Below the pieces are notes generated by a model. It did not search any database and was not told the DNA's origin. It saw nothing but the letters and a program-made list of their open reading frames with translations. The position numbers and the translations under genes are program-made. A stretch of DNA of 12,847 nucleotides from an uncultured Prevotella sp. (GTDB lineage: Bacteria; Bacteroidota; Bacteroidia; Bacteroidales; Bacteroidaceae), in NCBI GenBank assembly GCA_934190685.1, contig CAKPTK010000066.1, forward strand, positions 1 through 12,847, read 5' to 3'. This document shows positions 7,492 to 12,847 of this stretch, in pieces (the stretch's first letter is position 1; the number at the start of each line of letters is the position of its first letter).

Positions 7492-7532
7492 ATGCGTTAG
7501 TGTGCCATTAGCGGTTGCTTAGTGTGCCATTA
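7454..7532. repeat. Array of four 14-bp units, one inverted and three direct with 22-bp period
   Basis: Units are TAATGGCACACTAA at 7454-7467 (inverted), TTAGTATGCCATTA at 7475-7488, and TTAGTGTGCCATTA at 7497-7510 and 7519-7532. The three direct units begin exactly 22 bp apart with 8-bp spacers; the inverted one is 7 bp from its neighbour. The inverted unit with its 3' flank (7454-7474) also matches the complement of 7512-7532 at 20 of 21 positions. The inverted copy can thus pair with any of the three others. The nearest pairing forms the terminator at 7445-7491. A period of 22 bp is about two helical turns, so protein binding to one face of the DNA is an alternative reading. Confidence 0.85.
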
Positions 7533-7555
7533 ATAAAAAGTGGAGTGCGGGAGGA

Positions 7556-7978
7556 CTATTCGTCGTCGTCATCCCAGTCGTCATCATCGTCGAAACCGAA
7601 CAGGGCGGGGTCGACGAAGGCGTCGATGGCACGGCGGTCTTTCTTGGTGGGACGGCCGGTGCCACGGGCCCGGTCTACGAAACCGCTGATGCGACTCATC
7701 TCGAGCAGTTCATATTGCTTCGGGTCGGTCACGTTCTCATAGATTTCGGGCAGCAATTTGGCGCCCACCCGCTGTTCTATAGCCTTGAGGATGCGGAACG
7801 AGTAGGTGACGGGTGGCTTCTTCACGCTCACTACTTCGCCTACTTTGACCATGTGGCTGGGCTTCATGGTCATGCCGTTCTTGGTGATACGGCCGTTTTT
7901 GCAGGCGTCGGCGGCGATGGAGCGGGTCTTGAAGATGCGCGCCGCCCAGAGCCATTTGTCTATACGGGCTGAATCCAT
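7556..7978 (-). CDS. hslR: S4-domain RNA-binding protein, Hsp15 (HslR)-like
   Basis: The 140-residue protein begins with an S4 RNA-binding domain (residues about 4-60, with IDKWLWAARIFKTRS at 6-20 and CKNGRITKNG at 26-35), the pattern of ribosome-associated heat shock protein Hsp15. In E. coli, Hsp15 binds free 50S subunits that still carry a nascent chain on tRNA and helps recycle them. The middle shows the conserved RGTGRPTKKDRRAID stretch. The C-terminal end is extremely acidic, with nine Asp and one Glu in the last twelve residues, unlike the basic tail of E. coli Hsp15. The start lies only 9 bases after the pth stop codon, so the two genes are co-transcribed, and both act on peptidyl-tRNA left on ribosomes. 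A terminator follows at 7445-7491. The S4 call is firm; the Hsp15 role is inferred. Confidence 0.82.
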   Translation of the reverse strand: MDSARIDKWLWAARIFKTRSIAADACKNGRITKNGMTMKPSHMVKVGEVVSVKKPPVTYSFRILKAIEQRVGAKLLPEIYENVTDPKQYELLEMSRISGFVDRARGTGRPTKKDRRAIDAFVDPALFGFDDDDDWDDDDE

Positions 7979-7987
7979 AGTCGATCG

Positions 7988-8560
7988 TTATTTCTGTTTT
8001 TTATGGTTGAACTGGTTCATGGTGACATCCAAGCCGGCGAGGGCGAAACTCTTGATGATTTCCACCGACGTGTCGATGGCGGGCTGCAAGACCTTCATGT
8101 CCTCGTCGGAATAGTGGCCGAGCACCCAGTCCACCTGTCCTCCACGTGGAAAGTCGTTGCCGATGCCCACCCGCAGACGGGCATATTTCTGTCCGATGAG
8201 CTGTTGGATGTTGCCCAGTCCGTTGTGTCCGCCGTTGCTGCCGCTCCCTTTCAGGCGCAGGGCACCGAGCGGCAGGGAGAGGTCGTCGACGACCACGAGC
8301 AACCGCTCTTCGGGGATGTTCTCCTTCTGAAGCCAATAGCGCACGGCGTTGCCGCTGAGGTTCATGAAGGTGGTGGGCTTGAGGAGGATGAGCTTGCGCC
8401 CCTTGATAGACGTCTCCGTCACGAAGCCGTAGCGCTTGTCCTCGAAGCTGACCCCTTGCGCTTGGGCCAGGGCGTCCACGACCATGAATCCCGTGTTGTG
8501 GCGTGTGTCGGCATATTCGTCGCCCGGGTTTCCCAGTCCGACAATAAGATATTTGTCCAT
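7988..8560 (-). CDS. pth: Peptidyl-tRNA hydrolase
   Basis: The 190-residue enzyme cleaves the ester bond of peptidyl-tRNAs released prematurely from ribosomes, freeing tRNA and peptide in the cytosol. Bacterial Pth motifs are all present: GLGNPG at 8-13 (Asn11), the catalytic His21 in TRHNTGF, Asn67 in [15 protein letters not shown] with Asp92-Asp93, and GGHNGL with Asn113. The length matches the E. coli enzyme (194 residues). The gene is downstream of rplY on the same strand, an arrangement also known as ctc-pth in Bacillus. It is separated from rplY by a hairpin with a short T tract, so some of its expression may depend on read-through. No TAnnTTTG box is visible in the 35 bases between that hairpin and the ATG. 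The S4-domain gene follows after 9 bases. Confidence 0.95.
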   Translation of the reverse strand: MDKYLIVGLGNPGDEYADTRHNTGFMVVDALAQAQGVSFEDKRYGFVTETSIKGRKLILLKPTTFMNLSGNAVRYWLQKENIPEERLLVVVDDLSLPLGALRLKGSGSNGGHNGLGNIQQLIGQKYARLRVGIGNDFPRGGQVDWVLGHYSDEDMKVLQPAIDTSVEIIKSFALAGLDVTMNQFNHKKQK

Positions 8561-8593
8561 AATGAGTATTTTTCAGTGTGCGTTGTTCATAAA

Positions 8594-8638
8594 CGAAAAA
8601 GAAGTCACCGCTCTCCATGCGGGGAGCGACAACTTCTT
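8594..8638 (-). terminator. Terminator or attenuator hairpin between rplY and pth
   Basis: On the minus strand 8638-8624 pairs with 8613-8599 in a continuous 15-bp stem that includes three G-U pairs, with a loop of about 10 nt. The U-rich end of the stem continues into TTT before CG (8598-8594). The G-U positions would be C-A or A-C mismatches on the plus strand, so the element is built for minus-strand transcripts. It lies 22 bases after the rplY stop and 33 bases before the pth start. Confidence 0.7.
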
Positions 8639-8660
8639 TCTTATGTTTTCGTCGTGGCTA

Positions 8661-9278
8661 TTAAGCCTCTGCAGCAGCAGCCTCTGCATCTTCGTCAGTA
8701 GAGGCGGAGCGAGAGTTACGTGTGCTCTTGATAGAGCAAACGACAACTTCCTTGCCAGTAGCGATCTCGAGACCTTCGAAGCTCAACTCGCCCACCTTGA
8801 TGCTCTTGCCGAGCTTGAGGCCGGTCACGTCGATGTCGAGGTGCTCAGGAATCTGCTGATAAGGAGCAGTCACGTTGATCTTGCGGATAGAGAGGTTCAT
8901 ACGACCACCATCACGCACACCCTGTGCGAGACCGCAGAGCTTCACTGGAATACCGATAGTGATAGGCTTCTGGTCGTTCACCTCGTAGAAGTCTACGTGG
9001 AGCAGAGCGTCAGTCACCGGGTGGAACTGGAGTTCCTTCAACACGGCTGTGTGCTCCTCGCCGTCGATCACGAGCTTGATAACATAGATGTGTGGAGTAT
9101 AAACAATCTTGCGGAGCTCGCTCATAGGAGCTGCGAATGAGAATGCCTCTGGAGCACCGTTCTCACCCTTCTTCTCACCATAGAGGTTGCAGGGTACAAG
9201 ACCTTCTTTTCTCAACAATTTGGAAGCCTTCTTGCCAAGGTCGCTTCTCTTCTGACCTGATACATTAATCTCTTTCAT
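8661..9278 (-). CDS. rplY: 50S ribosomal protein L25/general stress protein Ctc
   Basis: The 205-residue protein is the long, Ctc-type form of L25, which binds 5S rRNA in the large ribosomal subunit. The N-terminal L25 domain (about 4-95) includes the early GKKASKLLRKEGLVPCNLYG and then HVDFYEV at 94-100. The C-terminal TL5/Ctc beta domain follows to about 185, with IPVKLCGLAQGVRDGG inside it. A short Ala/Glu-rich tail ends the protein. E. coli L25 is only 94 residues and lacks the second domain; 200-220 residues is normal in Ctc-type proteins. It has a good Bacteroidetes promoter and a leader of about 90 bases with a long hairpin, and a hairpin terminator after it. It heads the cluster with pth and the S4-domain gene. 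Confidence 0.93.
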   Translation of the reverse strand: MKEINVSGQKRSDLGKKASKLLRKEGLVPCNLYGEKKGENGAPEAFSFAAPMSELRKIVYTPHIYVIKLVIDGEEHTAVLKELQFHPVTDALLHVDFYEVNDQKPITIGIPVKLCGLAQGVRDGGRMNLSIRKINVTAPYQQIPEHLDIDVTGLKLGKSIKVGELSFEGLEIATGKEVVVCSIKSTRNSRSASTDEDAEAAAAEA

Positions 9279-9326
9279 AATGTGTTACTCTAAATTAAGT
9301 TGTTATTAAAATAATGCTTAATTCGC

Positions 9327-9357
9327 CATCACACGAGATGCTACATCTCACTCGATG
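9327..9357 (-). promoter_or_regulatory. Long hairpin in the rplY 5' leader
   Basis: On the minus strand 9357-9344 pairs with 9340-9327 in a 14-position stem with a TAG loop. Six inner and four outer Watson-Crick pairs are joined by three G-U pairs and one G-A mismatch. The G-U positions are A-C mismatches on the plus strand. It lies about 12 bases after the predicted transcript start and 48 bases before the rplY ATG, so it would be in the mRNA leader. Autoregulation by L25 is possible but not shown. Confidence 0.55.
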
Positions 9358-9375
9358 TGCTTCAAAAAGCGGGTG

Positions 9376-9410
9376 CAAAGGTAGTGCTTTTCGATGGAAC
9401 ACACAAGAAA
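9376..9410 (-). promoter_or_regulatory. rplY promoter, Bacteroidetes type
   Basis: On the minus strand TTTCTTG (9410-9404) is followed by 20 bases and then TACCTTTG (9383-9376). This matches the -33 TTG and -7 TAnnTTTG elements of the Bacteroidetes primary sigma factor at the expected 19-21 bp spacing. The transcript should start near 9369. Confidence 0.75.
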
Positions 9411-9440
9411 TAGACTGAAAAACAATTAAAAAACAGGCGT

Positions 9441-9475
9441 TTTCTTGCAAGACAAAGGGTTTTTTGCTATTTTTG
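9441..9475 (+). promoter_or_regulatory. nusB operon promoter, Bacteroidetes type
   Basis: TTTCTTG (9441-9447) is followed by 20 bases and then TATTTTTG (9468-9475), again matching the -33 and -7 elements with ideal spacing. The transcript should start near 9482, which lies after the ATG at 9477 and so favours the ATG at 9513 as the nusB start. Confidence 0.75.
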
Positions 9476-9512
9476 CATGCGAATTAGTAAACGTAATATA
9501 TATATCATATCG

Positions 9513-10574
9513 ATGATAAACAGAGAATTAATACGTATTAAGGTAGTTCAGTTGACCTACGCGTACTATCAAAACGGAAACCGTGACATCGACAAGGCGG
9601 AGAAAGAGCTGTTGTTCTCTCTCTCCAAGGCATACGACCTTTACAACCAGCTTTTGCTCTTGATTGTCGCCGTGACCCAGGAGGAGCGCCACCGTGTGGA
9701 AGTCAACACTGCCCGTGCACAAAGAGAAGGCACAGAGGTGCCGTCACAGAAGTTTGCTTACAACAAGTTTGCCGTACAACTCGAGGAGAACAAGCAGTTG
9801 CTCGACTATGCCGAAACCCAGAAAACAGGATGGAAAGAAGACATCGAGTTCGTGCGCAAGCTCAGCGATCAGATAGAGCAGAGCGATGCCTATCAGGAAT
9901 ATATGAATTCTGAGGATGACTCGTATGAGGCCAACCGCGAGTTGTGGCGCAAGCTCTACAAACAGTTCATCCAGAACAATGACGACCTTGACCTTCTGTT
10001 GGAAGACAAGAGTCTCTATTGGAACGACGACCGGGAGATAGTGGACACATTTGTGGTGAAGACCATCAAACGCTTCGACCCCAAACTCAAGTCCAAACAG
10101 CCGTTGCTGCCCGAATACAAGGACGAGGAGGACAAGGATTTCGCGCGCAAGCTTTTCCGCGCCACCATCCTCAACGCCGACACCTATCAGCATTATATGA
10201 GCACCATGTCGCGCAACTGGGACTTCTCCCGTCTGGCCTACATGGACGTGGTCATCATGCAGATTGCCATCGCCGAGATGCTCACCTTCCCCAACGTTCC
10301 GGTCAGCGTGACCATCAACGAGTATGTGGAGCTCGCCAAACTCTACAGCACCGCCAAGAGCGGCAGCTATGTGAACGGCATGCTCGACTCCATCGCGCGT
10401 AACCTTATATATAATAAGCTGATGGTGAAGTCCATGAGCGAGCCTCGCTCGAAGAAGACGGGTCCGCTGCCACAACCCGACAGGAAGGACGCGCCTGCGG
10501 AAAGCGGCAAGGCGGAGAACGCTGAGCCTGAGAGTCAGGCTGACGAAAAAGAAAACAACAAAAAAACAGAATAA
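9513..10574 (+). CDS. nusB: Transcription antitermination factor NusB, long Bacteroidetes form
   Basis: The 353-residue protein has the NusB domain in its C-terminal half (about 205-310, with RNWDFSRLAYMDVVIMQIAIAE, VTINEYVELAKLYST and GMLDSIARN). NusB binds boxA RNA together with S10 (NusE) in the antitermination complex that supports rRNA transcription. E. coli NusB has only 139 residues; the N-terminal 200 residues here are a helical, charged extension starting MINRELIRIKVVQ, as in other Bacteroidetes NusB proteins. After the domain comes a disordered tail rich in Lys, Glu, Pro and Asn, ending with a run of seven A bases at 10560-10566. I use the ATG at 9513 because the predicted transcript starts near 9482 and this start gives the usual N-terminus. 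The gene opens an operon: yajC begins 6 bases after its stop. Confidence 0.9.
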   Translation: MINRELIRIKVVQLTYAYYQNGNRDIDKAEKELLFSLSKAYDLYNQLLLLIVAVTQEERHRVEVNTARAQREGTEVPSQKFAYNKFAVQLEENKQLLDYAETQKTGWKEDIEFVRKLSDQIEQSDAYQEYMNSEDDSYEANRELWRKLYKQFIQNNDDLDLLLEDKSLYWNDDREIVDTFVVKTIKRFDPKLKSKQPLLPEYKDEEDKDFARKLFRATILNADTYQHYMSTMSRNWDFSRLAYMDVVIMQIAIAEMLTFPNVPVSVTINEYVELAKLYSTAKSGSYVNGMLDSIARNLIYNKLMVKSMSEPRSKKTGPLPQPDRKDAPAESGKAENAEPESQADEKENNKKTE

Positions 10575-10580
10575 TACAGT

Positions 10581-10904
10581 ATGATCACATCCATGTATCT
10601 CGCTGCGCAGCAGCAGGGCGGTGGCTACAGCTTCCTCATCATGATGGTAGCCATCTTCGTTATCATGTGGTTTTTCATGATTCGCCCACAGCAGAAGAAG
10701 CAAAAAGAAATACGCAAATTCCAGAATTCTCTTCAGGAAGGCACACCCGTGGTGGTGGGCTATGGCATTTATGGCACGGTGAAGAAAATAGATCTGGCAG
10801 CCAATATCATCGAGGTGGAAATTGCCAAAGGTGTTGTGGTGCGTGTGAGCAAGGACGCCGTCTTCGCTGACGCAAGCGCTACACAGCAGGCTTTGCAAAA
10901 GTAA
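10581..10904 (+). CDS. yajC: Preprotein translocase subunit YajC
   Basis: The 107-residue protein is a single-span inner-membrane protein of the YajC family, an accessory of the SecDF-SecYEG translocase. A short N-terminus precedes the membrane segment (about 17-34, FLIMMVAIFVIMWFFMI). The family signature follows at once: RPQQKKQKEIRKFQNSL at 35-51, then a small cytosolic beta domain with GTVKKID near 65-71. The length is typical. The start at 10581 could also be the ATG at 10593; both leave the membrane segment intact. The gene sits 6 bases after nusB and its TAA stop touches the ATG of ybbR (TAAATG). secD and secF are not in the window. Confidence 0.92.
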   Translation: MITSMYLAAQQQGGGYSFLIMMVAIFVIMWFFMIRPQQKKQKEIRKFQNSLQEGTPVVVGYGIYGTVKKIDLAANIIEVEIAKGVVVRVSKDAVFADASATQQALQK

Positions 10905-11927
10905 ATGAACCCCCCGAAATTGTTACACGATACAAAGACACACGTCAGGAAATTCTTGTTCGGGGCACTGAATAAGGAGTTCCTGATTTTTTTGTTCTTC
11001 CTGCTGGTCAGCGGAAGCTACTGGCTCCTCCTGGCGCTCAACGAGACCATGGAGCGGGAAGTCTGTGTGCCTGTCCGTCTGGTCGACGTCCCGAAAAACG
11101 TCATCGTCACGTCCGACATCCAGGACACCGTTCGTGTGACAGTGCGTGACAAAGGTTACACTGTGGGCGCCTATTTCTGGACGGGAAAACTCTCGCCGAT
11201 AGAGGTGCCCTTCGCCAGCTATGCCAAGGTCAACGGCATGGGGCAGGTGTCATCGGCAGAACTGCTCAAGATGGTGCGCCAGGAACTCTACAGTTCCACC
11301 AAGATTGTGCAGGTGAAACCCGACCGGCTCGACTTCTATTATAATTATGGTCAGAAACGCCGGGTGCCCGTGCGCCTCTACGGACGCATACTGCCGGGAC
11401 AGAGCTATTATCTCGCCCGCACCATATTCCGCCCGGACAGCGTGGATGTCTACGCTTCCCGCGAGGCACTCGACACCATCAAGTGTGTCTATACGGAATG
11501 GCAGGACATACGCAATGTCACCGACACCATCCACCGTAAGGTGGACTTGCGGAAAATCAAGGGCGCCAAGTGTGTGCCCACCTCCATCCGGATGTCCGTC
11601 TTTCCCGATGTGCTGACCGAGGAGACCGTGGAGGTGCCTGTGGTGGCTGTCAACATGCCCGAGGGCAAAGTGCTCCGCACCTTCCCGTCGCGTGTGACCG
11701 TCAGATTCGTGGTGGGCGCCAGCATGTTCCGCATGGTCAACACGTCCAAGTTCTATGTCGTGGCCGACTACAACGAACTGATGGCGCATCCTTCGGACAA
11801 GTGCAACCTGATTATCCGCACCGTGCCCTACGGGGTGCGGAAGGCACGATTGGTCACGCCACAAGTGGACTATCTTATCGAACAGCAAAATGACAATGAA
11901 GATAGCAATAACAGGAGGAATCGGTAG
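10905..11927 (+). CDS. YbbR-like domain protein with N-terminal membrane anchor
   Basis: The 340-residue protein has one membrane segment near 25-45 (FLIFLFFLLVSGSYWLLLAL) followed by a region of repeated beta-rich modules typical of YbbR-like proteins. Visible repeats include VPVRLVDVP near 55, RVPVRLYGRILPG near 154 and VEVPVVAVNMPEG near 242, each opening a short module. In Firmicutes YbbR (CdaR) regulates the diadenylate cyclase CdaA, but no cdaA is adjacent here, so the role is open; an envelope-located adaptor is a reasonable inference. The start follows the yajC stop directly. The last 12 codons overlap the start of coaE, and the tail they encode (NDNEDSNNRRNR) looks like a by-product of the overlapping frame. 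Confidence 0.8.
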   Translation: MNPPKLLHDTKTHVRKFLFGALNKEFLIFLFFLLVSGSYWLLLALNETMEREVCVPVRLVDVPKNVIVTSDIQDTVRVTVRDKGYTVGAYFWTGKLSPIEVPFASYAKVNGMGQVSSAELLKMVRQELYSSTKIVQVKPDRLDFYYNYGQKRRVPVRLYGRILPGQSYYLARTIFRPDSVDVYASREALDTIKCVYTEWQDIRNVTDTIHRKVDLRKIKGAKCVPTSIRMSVFPDVLTEETVEVPVVAVNMPEGKVLRTFPSRVTVRFVVGASMFRMVNTSKFYVVADYNELMAHPSDKCNLIIRTVPYGVRKARLVTPQVDYLIEQQNDNEDSNNRRNR

Positions 11928-12465
11928 CGGCAAGTCCTATGTCTGCAAGATGCTGACCGAAAGGGGCATCGGCGTCTACGACTGCGACTCTGCCGCCAAA
12001 CGCCTCATGAACGAGTCGGACGCACTCAAGGCCGAACTGTCGACTTTGGTGGGCGAGGACTTGTATTCCGACGGACGAATGGTGAAGTCGGTCATGGCGC
12101 GTTTCCTGCTCGCTTCCTCGGAACATACACACGCCGTCAACGATATCGTGCACCCCGCAGTGGCGGAAGACTTCGAACGCTCGGGGCTCGACTGGATGGA
12201 AAGCGCCATTTTCTTTGGCAGCGGATTCTATCAGCGTGTCCATATAGACAAGGTGGTCTGCGTGACGGCACCCCTCGACATGCGCATCTCCCGGGTGATG
12301 TCGCGCGACGGCATCTCGTGCGAGAAGACGCTCGAATGGATACACAAGCAGATTCCCCAGGAGGAAATGGTGCGCCGCTCGGACTATGAGATTGTGAACG
12401 ACCGCATCCACAATGTCGGCAAACAACTCGACGACTTGTTGGAGAAACTCAAGCAAACCCTTTAG
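11890..12465 (+). CDS. coaE: Dephospho-CoA kinase
   Basis: The 191-residue enzyme phosphorylates the 3'-hydroxyl of dephospho-CoA with ATP, the last step of coenzyme A synthesis, in the cytosol. The P-loop GGIGSGKS is at 9-16, YDCDSAAKRL follows at about 29-38, and the lid region has RVMSRDG. QIPQEE and SDYEIVND near the end match the family's Q-P-Q-E and adenine-binding stretch. The length is normal (about 200). In the stretch ESAIFFGSGF many relatives have Glu where this one has Gly (FES or FEN), a small deviation in the substrate region. The gene overlaps ybbR by 38 bases; an ATG at 11896 is an alternative start with a 32-base overlap. The AGGAGG at 11913-11918 lies inside the coding sequence and is not its ribosome binding site. 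Confidence 0.9.
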   Translation: MTMKIAITGGIGSGKSYVCKMLTERGIGVYDCDSAAKRLMNESDALKAELSTLVGEDLYSDGRMVKSVMARFLLASSEHTHAVNDIVHPAVAEDFERSGLDWMESAIFFGSGFYQRVHIDKVVCVTAPLDMRISRVMSRDGISCEKTLEWIHKQIPQEEMVRRSDYEIVNDRIHNVGKQLDDLLEKLKQTL

Positions 12466-12493
12466 ACAAAACATTTATAATCATAAAAACAGA

Positions 12494-12847
12494 ATGGAAA
12501 CAATACTTTCTATCGCCGGAAAACCGGGACTCTATAAGTTGGTGTCCCGCGGCAAGATGAACCTTATCGTGGAAGCTATCGACGAGACACACAAGCGTAT
12601 CCCGGCTTTCGCCACTGACCGTGTGACGAGCCTGGGCGACATCGCCATGTATACAGACGCCGAGGACGTGCCTTTGATGACCGTGCTCGCCAATGTGCGC
12701 GACAAGGAAGAAGGCAAGGTGTGCTCGCTCAACTACAAGAAATGCTCTGCCGACGAACTGCATGAGTATTTCGCAGCCGTGCTTCCCGCCTATGACCGCG
12801 ACCGTGTGCACGACAGCGACATCAAGAAACTTCTCCAGTGGTACAAC
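12494..12847 (+). CDS. DUF5606-like protein, 3' truncated by window end
   Basis: The frame starts at ATG 12494, 28 bases after the coaE stop, and stays open for 118 codons to the last base of the window. It opens METILSIAGKPGLYKLV and continues with EAIDETHKRIPAF and SLGDIAMYTD, a pattern I recognise as the DUF5606 family, small soluble proteins of Bacteroidetes without assigned function. No signal peptide or membrane segment is present. A later part, KKLLQWYN at the window edge, follows a helix rich in charged residues. It very probably belongs to the nusB-coaE operon. The remaining C-terminus is outside the window. Confidence 0.8.
   Translation, partial: METILSIAGKPGLYKLVSRGKMNLIVEAIDETHKRIPAFATDRVTSLGDIAMYTDAEDVPLMTVLANVRDKEEGKVCSLNYKKCSADELHEYFAAVLPAYDRDRVHDSDIKKLLQWYN

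Noticed and set aside
7454..7532. CRISPR-like array.
   Set aside because: Units are 14 bp, spacers only 7-8 bp and one unit is inverted; no cas gene is nearby.
7454..7532. Repeated mini-frames ATGGCACACTAA (Met-Ala-His-stop).
   Set aside because: They are a by-product of the repeat sequence; three-codon frames have no other support.
9477..9512. N-terminal extension of nusB to the ATG at 9477.
   Set aside because: It would start before the predicted transcript start near 9482, and the usual N-terminus begins at 9513.
10560..10566. A run of seven A bases near the nusB stop as a programmed slippage site.
   Set aside because: It lies three codons before the stop in a disordered tail, with no downstream structure or alternative frame of interest.
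9744..10898. A 384-codon minus-strand frame opposite nusB and yajC.
   Set aside because: It is a shadow of two clearly identified genes and has no recognisable domain or start context.
11913..11918. AGGAGG as a Shine-Dalgarno site.
   Set aside because: It lies within the Gly-Gly codons of the coaE P-loop with no suitable start downstream, and Bacteroidetes rarely use such sites.

Overview
The window looks like chromosomal core DNA from a Bacteroidales bacterium, most likely a fairly GC-rich member of the Prevotellaceae. Four things point there. The Bacteroidetes-type promoter (TTG, about 20 bp, TAnnTTTG) precedes two genes. Classical Shine-Dalgarno sequences are absent before the starts. Bacteroidales family variants occur: a long NusB, a secreted C1B peptidase, a DUF5606-like protein and a Ddh-type diaminopimelate dehydrogenase. 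The gene order nusB-yajC-ybbR-coaE is one I associate with this phylum. I see no transposase, phage gene, CRISPR array, tRNA or rRNA.

Layout. 1-862 (+): the 3' end of glycyl-tRNA synthetase abuts an FKBP-type lipoprotein, closed by an intrinsic terminator. 994-3539 (+): a membrane metallophosphoesterase and an exported bleomycin-hydrolase-like cysteine peptidase. 3652-6171 (+): an HrpB-type DEAH helicase, bracketed by two hairpins with the same 10-bp core. 6238-7137 (-): diaminopimelate dehydrogenase, convergent with hrpB. 7138-7555: a 418-bp non-coding stretch with the ddh promoter, several dyads, and an array of 14-bp units that builds a terminator-like structure. 7556-9278 (-): rplY, pth and an Hsp15-like S4 protein. 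9279-9512: a divergent promoter region with a long hairpin in the rplY leader. 9513-12847 (+): nusB, yajC, ybbR, coaE and a DUF5606-like gene cut by the window end, tightly packed as one operon.

The genes are mainly housekeeping. The divergent pair of operons puts a 5S-binding ribosomal protein, peptidyl-tRNA hydrolase and a stalled-50S binding protein on one side, and rRNA antitermination, a Sec accessory protein, a YbbR envelope protein and the last step of coenzyme A synthesis on the other. No complete new system is evident. The least explained sequence is the intergenic stretch 7240-7532, where one inverted and three direct copies of a 14-mer can form three mutually exclusive hairpins next to a cluster of other dyads.
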